Positions 61,040 through 64,000 of a stretch of 64,000 nucleotides of DNA are shown here, piece after piece (position 1 is the first letter of the stretch; every line of letters begins with the position of its first letter). Made by a program: the position numbers and the translations under genes. The stretch is from Noviherbaspirillum massiliense JC206 (GTDB taxonomy: Bacteria; Pseudomonadota; Gammaproteobacteria; Burkholderiales; Burkholderiaceae_D), in assembly GCF_000312045.1 (NCBI RefSeq), contig NZ_HE978634.1, forward strand, positions 1,606,098 through 1,670,097. The letters run 5' to 3'. Below the pieces are notes generated by a model that was not told the origin of the DNA, ran no database searches, and was given only the letters and a program-made list of their open reading frames with translations.

Positions 61040-61927
61040 ATGAAGACTCCGGAGTGTGTCTGGGACACTCATGCCCAACTAGGCGAAGGCCCGCTCTGGT
61101 CATCCAAGGCGCAAGCCTTGTACTGGGTCGACATCCTCGGGCGACGCCTGCATCGCTATTCGCCATGGGAGGGGCAGCGCAGCTGGGCCTTCGAGGAAGA
61201 AATTTCAGCAGTAGCGGAACGCGCAGGGGGGAATGGGTTGATCGTTACCCTGCGCCGCGGCTTCGCCTTCTTCGACCCCGCTAGCGGGCAACTGGAGCAT
61301 CTGATCCAGCCGGAGACGGACCTGCCGAACAATCGTTTCAATGACGGCAAATGCGATGCGCGCGGCCGGTTCTGGGCCGGCAGCATGGATTTCGAGGGCA
61401 GGCAAACAAGTGGCTCCCTGTACCGTCTTTCGGCCGACCTCGCCTGTGTGCGCATGGATGGCGGCTATGCGGTGACCAACGGCCCCGCATGGTCTGCCGA
61501 CAATCGGACGATGTATTTCAACGACAGTGCGAACGGCCGTGTCTATGCCTTCGACTTCGACCTTGATGCCGGCGGCTTGTCCAACAAGCGCCTGTTCCTG
61601 CAATTCCCGGCGGAGGAAGGCGTCCCGGACGGCATGACCACCGATGCGGAAGGCGGGCTCTGGATCGCGCACTGGGGCGCGGGAAAGCTGACTCGGCATG
61701 ATGCGGCTGGCAAGGTGCTGCATGCGATCGACCTTCCCTGCAGCCAGGTATCGAGCTGCGCCTTCGGCGGACCGGACATGAAAACCCTGTTCATCACCAC
61801 TGCACTCACCGGACTGTCGAACGAACAACTGGCGCGCGAGCCGCTGGCTGGCGGATTGTTCGCCGTCGATCTCGATATTGCCGGCGTACCCGCCAATACT
61901 TTCCGAAGCGAGCTGACATCCGCATGA
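61040..61927 (+). CDS. SMP-30/gluconolactonase-family lactonase
   Basis: A 295-aa six-bladed beta-propeller lactonase. Motifs: AQLGEGPLWSSKAQALYWVDILGRRLHRY (metal Glu), NRFNDGKCDARGRFWAGSMDF, NGPAWSADNRTMYFNDSANGRVYAFDFD and PDGMTTDAEGGLWIAHWGAGK, each carrying one of the usual metal-site residues (Glu, Asn, Asn, Asp). It opens the sugar lactone made by the dehydrogenase. The ATG at 61040 was chosen with GAGAGG just before it; a start nearer 61028 is possible. The TGA overlaps the next ATG. Confidence 0.92.
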   Translation: MKTPECVWDTHAQLGEGPLWSSKAQALYWVDILGRRLHRYSPWEGQRSWAFEEEISAVAERAGGNGLIVTLRRGFAFFDPASGQLEHLIQPETDLPNNRFNDGKCDARGRFWAGSMDFEGRQTSGSLYRLSADLACVRMDGGYAVTNGPAWSADNRTMYFNDSANGRVYAFDFDLDAGGLSNKRLFLQFPAEEGVPDGMTTDAEGGLWIAHWGAGKLTRHDAAGKVLHAIDLPCSQVSSCAFGGPDMKTLFITTALTGLSNEQLAREPLAGGLFAVDLDIAGVPANTFRSELTSA

Positions 61928-62829
61928 ACACCGATACCGTTTCTCTGCAGACTGGGTTCCAGCGCCTCATTCTCGTGCCGCGGCTTGGTGGCGGCATCGC
62001 CGCCTGGGATTGGAAAATCGGGGATGGATGGTCGCCCATCTTCCGCACCTGGAATGGCGCATCGGAAGATCGTTACACCCTAGCCTGTTTTCCACTGGTG
62101 CCATGGTCGAACCGGATCACGCAAGGCGGCTTCGAGCACGAAGGCTTGTTCTATCCGATCCGGAACAACCGGCCCGGCGAGCCCTACCCCATCCACGGGG
62201 ATGGCTGGCTGCAGCCTTGGGAGGTGCTGGACCAGACCGATAATAGCATTACGCTTGCGCTGGAATCGCATCGCTTCGACGACAATCCCTATCATTACGC
62301 CAGCACTGAAACCCTGCGCCTGCATCCGGACGGACTGGCCATCGACCTGACGGTGACCAACCGCGGAAACCGCGCCCTGCCTTACGGCCTCGGGTTGCAT
62401 CCGTATTTCATGCGCAATGAGCAGACGCGGCTGCAATCCACGGCGAGCGGAGTATGGCTATCCGGCGATGACCCCATCCCCGCGGCTTATACCAGGGACT
62501 TTCCTCCGACCTGGGACTACAACAAGCCAGCGCCGCTGGAGGGCCCTCTGATCGACAACTGCTTCGACGGATGGAATGGTGCCTCGGTGATCGACTATCC
62601 GGACCGGAACATGACGGTCACCATGTCGATGGCCAATTGCAGTGGTTACAGCCTGCTGTACCGCCCGCCTGGCCTGCCCTTTTTCTGCCTGGAGCCGATC
62701 ACTCATCCGATCGATGCCCTCCACATGCCGGGACAGCCGGGGCTGGTCGTGCTGAAGCCGGGCGAAAGCTTCACCTTGAAAGCGAGGTTCTTCGTTGAAC
62801 TCAGGCGGCCGGCGCACGAGGTGCAATGA
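61924..62829 (+). CDS. Aldose 1-epimerase (mutarotase)
   Basis: A 301-aa galactose-mutarotase-like protein. FPLVPWSNRITQGGFEHEGLFYPIRNN is the conserved Arg/Asn-containing loop, HGDGWLQPWEV carries the catalytic His, and LPYGLGLHPYFMR and FFCLEPITHPIDAL other conserved parts, the Glu of LEP being a likely general base. It would interconvert alpha and beta aldose to feed the dehydrogenase. Its ATG overlaps the lactonase stop by four nt (61924-61927), so it is cotranscribed. Its last 29 nt overlap the end of the convergent LdcA gene. Confidence 0.9.
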   Translation: MNTDTVSLQTGFQRLILVPRLGGGIAAWDWKIGDGWSPIFRTWNGASEDRYTLACFPLVPWSNRITQGGFEHEGLFYPIRNNRPGEPYPIHGDGWLQPWEVLDQTDNSITLALESHRFDDNPYHYASTETLRLHPDGLAIDLTVTNRGNRALPYGLGLHPYFMRNEQTRLQSTASGVWLSGDDPIPAAYTRDFPPTWDYNKPAPLEGPLIDNCFDGWNGASVIDYPDRNMTVTMSMANCSGYSLLYRPPGLPFFCLEPITHPIDALHMPGQPGLVVLKPGESFTLKARFFVELRRPAHEVQ

Positions 62830-63745
62830 AGGGATAGCCGCACATGGTGACGCTGGCGTGGCTTCCGTCCGATACCAGCCGGGCCTGGCAGCCGACGGGC
62901 AGCGTCACCTTGTCGCGGATGTGCCCGAAAGGAAGGCCGGTCAGCACAGGAATGCCGCAGCGTGACCGGAAATAATCCAGCATAGCAGCGAAGTCATACC
63001 CGTTGTCGTACTCGGCCAGCTGGTAATTGGAGAAAGCCCCCAGCACCACCGCCTTCTGGCGCGACAGCACGCCGGTATGGAGCAGTTGCAGCAGCATGCG
63101 CTCGACACGGTAAGGATGCTCGTTGACGTCTTCCAGAAACAGGATGCCTCCATCCACCTCGGAAAAATAAGGTGTACCGGCCAAGTGCACCAGCATCGAC
63201 AGGTTCCCGCCCCACAGCATGCCCTCCAGTTCTACGGCAGGATTCTGGCCGGGTTGGAATTCGATGGTGTGCGAGGGGCTTGTCAGGCATTGCTGAAAAT
63301 GCCGAAGCGTAAAACCGCTCGGTTCTTCCCGGGAAAAATCGGAACAGACCATCGGGCCCGAAAAACTGATCGCCCCGGTCTGTGCCAGCAAGCCCATGTG
63401 GAACGCAGTGAAATCGCTGTGCCCGACAAACAGCTTGCCGCTGTTCGCCAGCATCCGGAAATCCACCGCATGAAGAAGGCGAGACATGCCGTAGCCGCCA
63501 CGCAAAGCCAGCACGACCTGTGTATCCGGGTCTTGTGCTGCTGCATGGATCTGCGCGACACGAGCGGCATCGGTTGCGCCAAAGCGCTGATGCCGTGCCT
63601 CATGCTCGTAATAGCTGCGTACGCGGCAGCCCCAGGATTCCAGCAGCGCGACGGCGCGTTCATGCGCAGCCTGCTCCGGCGCATAGCCGCTCGGCGCAAC
63701 GATCGCTATCCCGACTCCTGACATCGGCGTGCTGGCGGTGGTCAT
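62801..63745 (-). CDS. ldcA: LD-carboxypeptidase (peptidase S66)
   Basis: A 314-aa S66 serine peptidase that trims the L,D bond of murein tetrapeptides during recycling. The nucleophile Ser is in VGHSDFTAFHMG, the catalytic Glu in LFLEDVNEHPYRVERMLLQL and the His in TGLPFGHIRDKVTLPVG. VVLALRGGYGMSRLLHAVDF is another family segment. No signal peptide, so it would be cytoplasmic. Convergent with and overlapping the mutarotase gene by 29 nt; an alpha/beta hydrolase gene lies 42 nt upstream on the same strand. Confidence 0.92.
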   Translation of the reverse strand: MTTASTPMSGVGIAIVAPSGYAPEQAAHERAVALLESWGCRVRSYYEHEARHQRFGATDAARVAQIHAAAQDPDTQVVLALRGGYGMSRLLHAVDFRMLANSGKLFVGHSDFTAFHMGLLAQTGAISFSGPMVCSDFSREEPSGFTLRHFQQCLTSPSHTIEFQPGQNPAVELEGMLWGGNLSMLVHLAGTPYFSEVDGGILFLEDVNEHPYRVERMLLQLLHTGVLSRQKAVVLGAFSNYQLAEYDNGYDFAAMLDYFRSRCGIPVLTGLPFGHIRDKVTLPVGCQARLVSDGSHASVTMCGYPFIAPRAPAA

Positions 63746-63787
63746 CCATTCACTCCCATCGATTTCATGTTCCTATGCATCAAGGCA

Positions 63788-64000
63788 TCACGCGCGCCGC
63801 GCCCGCGGTCCGGGTTCGCCCTTGCAATGCGTTGCGATCAGTTTCGCCAGGCTGGCTTCGAGCGCCGGCGGAATATCATGCCCCATGCCTTCGACTTCGT
63901 GCAACACTGCTCCGGGTATCCAGCGTGCGGTGTCGCGCCCGCATGCGAGCGGAACGAGCGGGTCATCGGCCCCGTGAATGACGAGTGTCGGTACGCTGAT
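63788..64000 (-). CDS. Alpha/beta hydrolase, C-terminal part (truncated by window edge)
   Basis: The last 70 codons of a gene read in from the right edge. The text IHGADDPLVPLACGRDTARWIPGA has the acid strand (Asp of G-A-D-D-P) and EGMGHDIPPAL the catalytic His of an alpha/beta hydrolase. The N-terminal part with the nucleophile is outside. Same strand as and upstream of ldcA. Substrate unknown. Confidence 0.8.
   Translation of the reverse strand: MSVPTLVIHGADDPLVPLACGRDTARWIPGAVLHEVEGMGHDIPPALEASLAKLIATHCKGEPGPRARRA

Noticed and set aside
1-64000. tRNA or rRNA genes, CRISPR arrays, insertion sequences, prophage or attachment sites
   Set aside because: None seen by eye: no transposase, integrase or recombinase text, no regularly spaced repeats and no rRNA-like sequence. 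A tRNAscan and ISfinder search would settle it.

Overview
The window looks like ordinary chromosome from a GC-rich betaproteobacterium, most likely order Burkholderiales and close to Oxalobacteraceae (Herbaspirillum/Noviherbaspirillum type). This is inferred from protein character, the mltG-tmk-holB-pilZ-tatD gene order and the mix of catabolic genes; no rRNA marker is present. Genes are dense, often with 4-bp start/stop overlaps, and I see no insertion sequence, prophage, CRISPR array, tRNA or rRNA.

Layout. 1-3.3 kb: the start of a PBP7-type endopeptidase (cut by the window edge), a ketopantoate reductase, a DoxX membrane protein and a lipoprotein alpha/beta hydrolase. 3.4-9.4 kb: a minus-strand glucan/trehalose operon (otsA-otsB-GH15-ROK kinase) ending at a clear terminator; its OtsA carries a two-TM sensor-like N-terminus. 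9.4-11.7 kb: sparse DNA with a 72-aa small protein and a Gly/Ser/Thr-repeat secreted protein. 11.7-15.4 kb: an APC permease translationally coupled to an apparently exported methyltransferase, then ppnN. 15.4-17.2 kb: ECF sigma/anti-sigma pair and a COG4315 secreted protein. 17.4-20.6 kb: copper efflux locus (copA with a textbook CueR operator, cueR, CopZ-like chaperone). 20.9-21.5 kb: a decayed short-chain dehydrogenase (SDR) lipoprotein pseudogene. 21.6-26.6 kb: rRNA pseudouridine synthase, NDH-2, a Spy-like periplasmic protein divergent from an OmpR-type regulator/histidine kinase pair.

26.7-33.7 kb (minus strand): CHASE-GGDEF diguanylate cyclase, ankyrin protein, TatD, GNAT, PilZ, HolB, Tmk, MltG. 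33.8-36 kb (plus strand): YgfZ, DUF4936, TANGO2-like protein. 35.9-44.5 kb (minus strand): a ten-gene fatty-acid/acyl-CoA cluster (thiolase, acyl-CoA dehydrogenase, Dabb protein, two SDRs, quinone-type oxidoreductase, two hotdog thioesterases, epoxide-hydrolase-like enzyme, GNAT). 44.8-50.5 kb: an MHS-family transporter with an unusual periplasmic insert, purT, and a penicillin-acylase-family Ntn hydrolase. 50.6-54.3 kb: nadB facing nadC-nadA, the complete aspartate route to nicotinate mononucleotide. 54.6-56.8 kb: an unrecognised conserved-looking protein and an ABC-F ATPase. 56.9-62.8 kb: a divergent sugar-acid locus that reads as a complete oxidative (De Ley-Doudoroff-type) D-galactose pathway: mutarotase, sugar dehydrogenase, lactonase, IlvD/EDD dehydratase, KDGal kinase, KDPGal aldolase. 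62.8-64 kb: an LD-carboxypeptidase and the end of an alpha/beta hydrolase.

The best leads for something unusual are the membrane-sensor OtsA, the signal-peptide-bearing methyltransferase, the insert-bearing MHS transporter, the symmetric repeats between the Spy-like gene and its two-component system, and the Gly/Ser/Thr repeat protein. I found no convincing wholly new multi-gene system.
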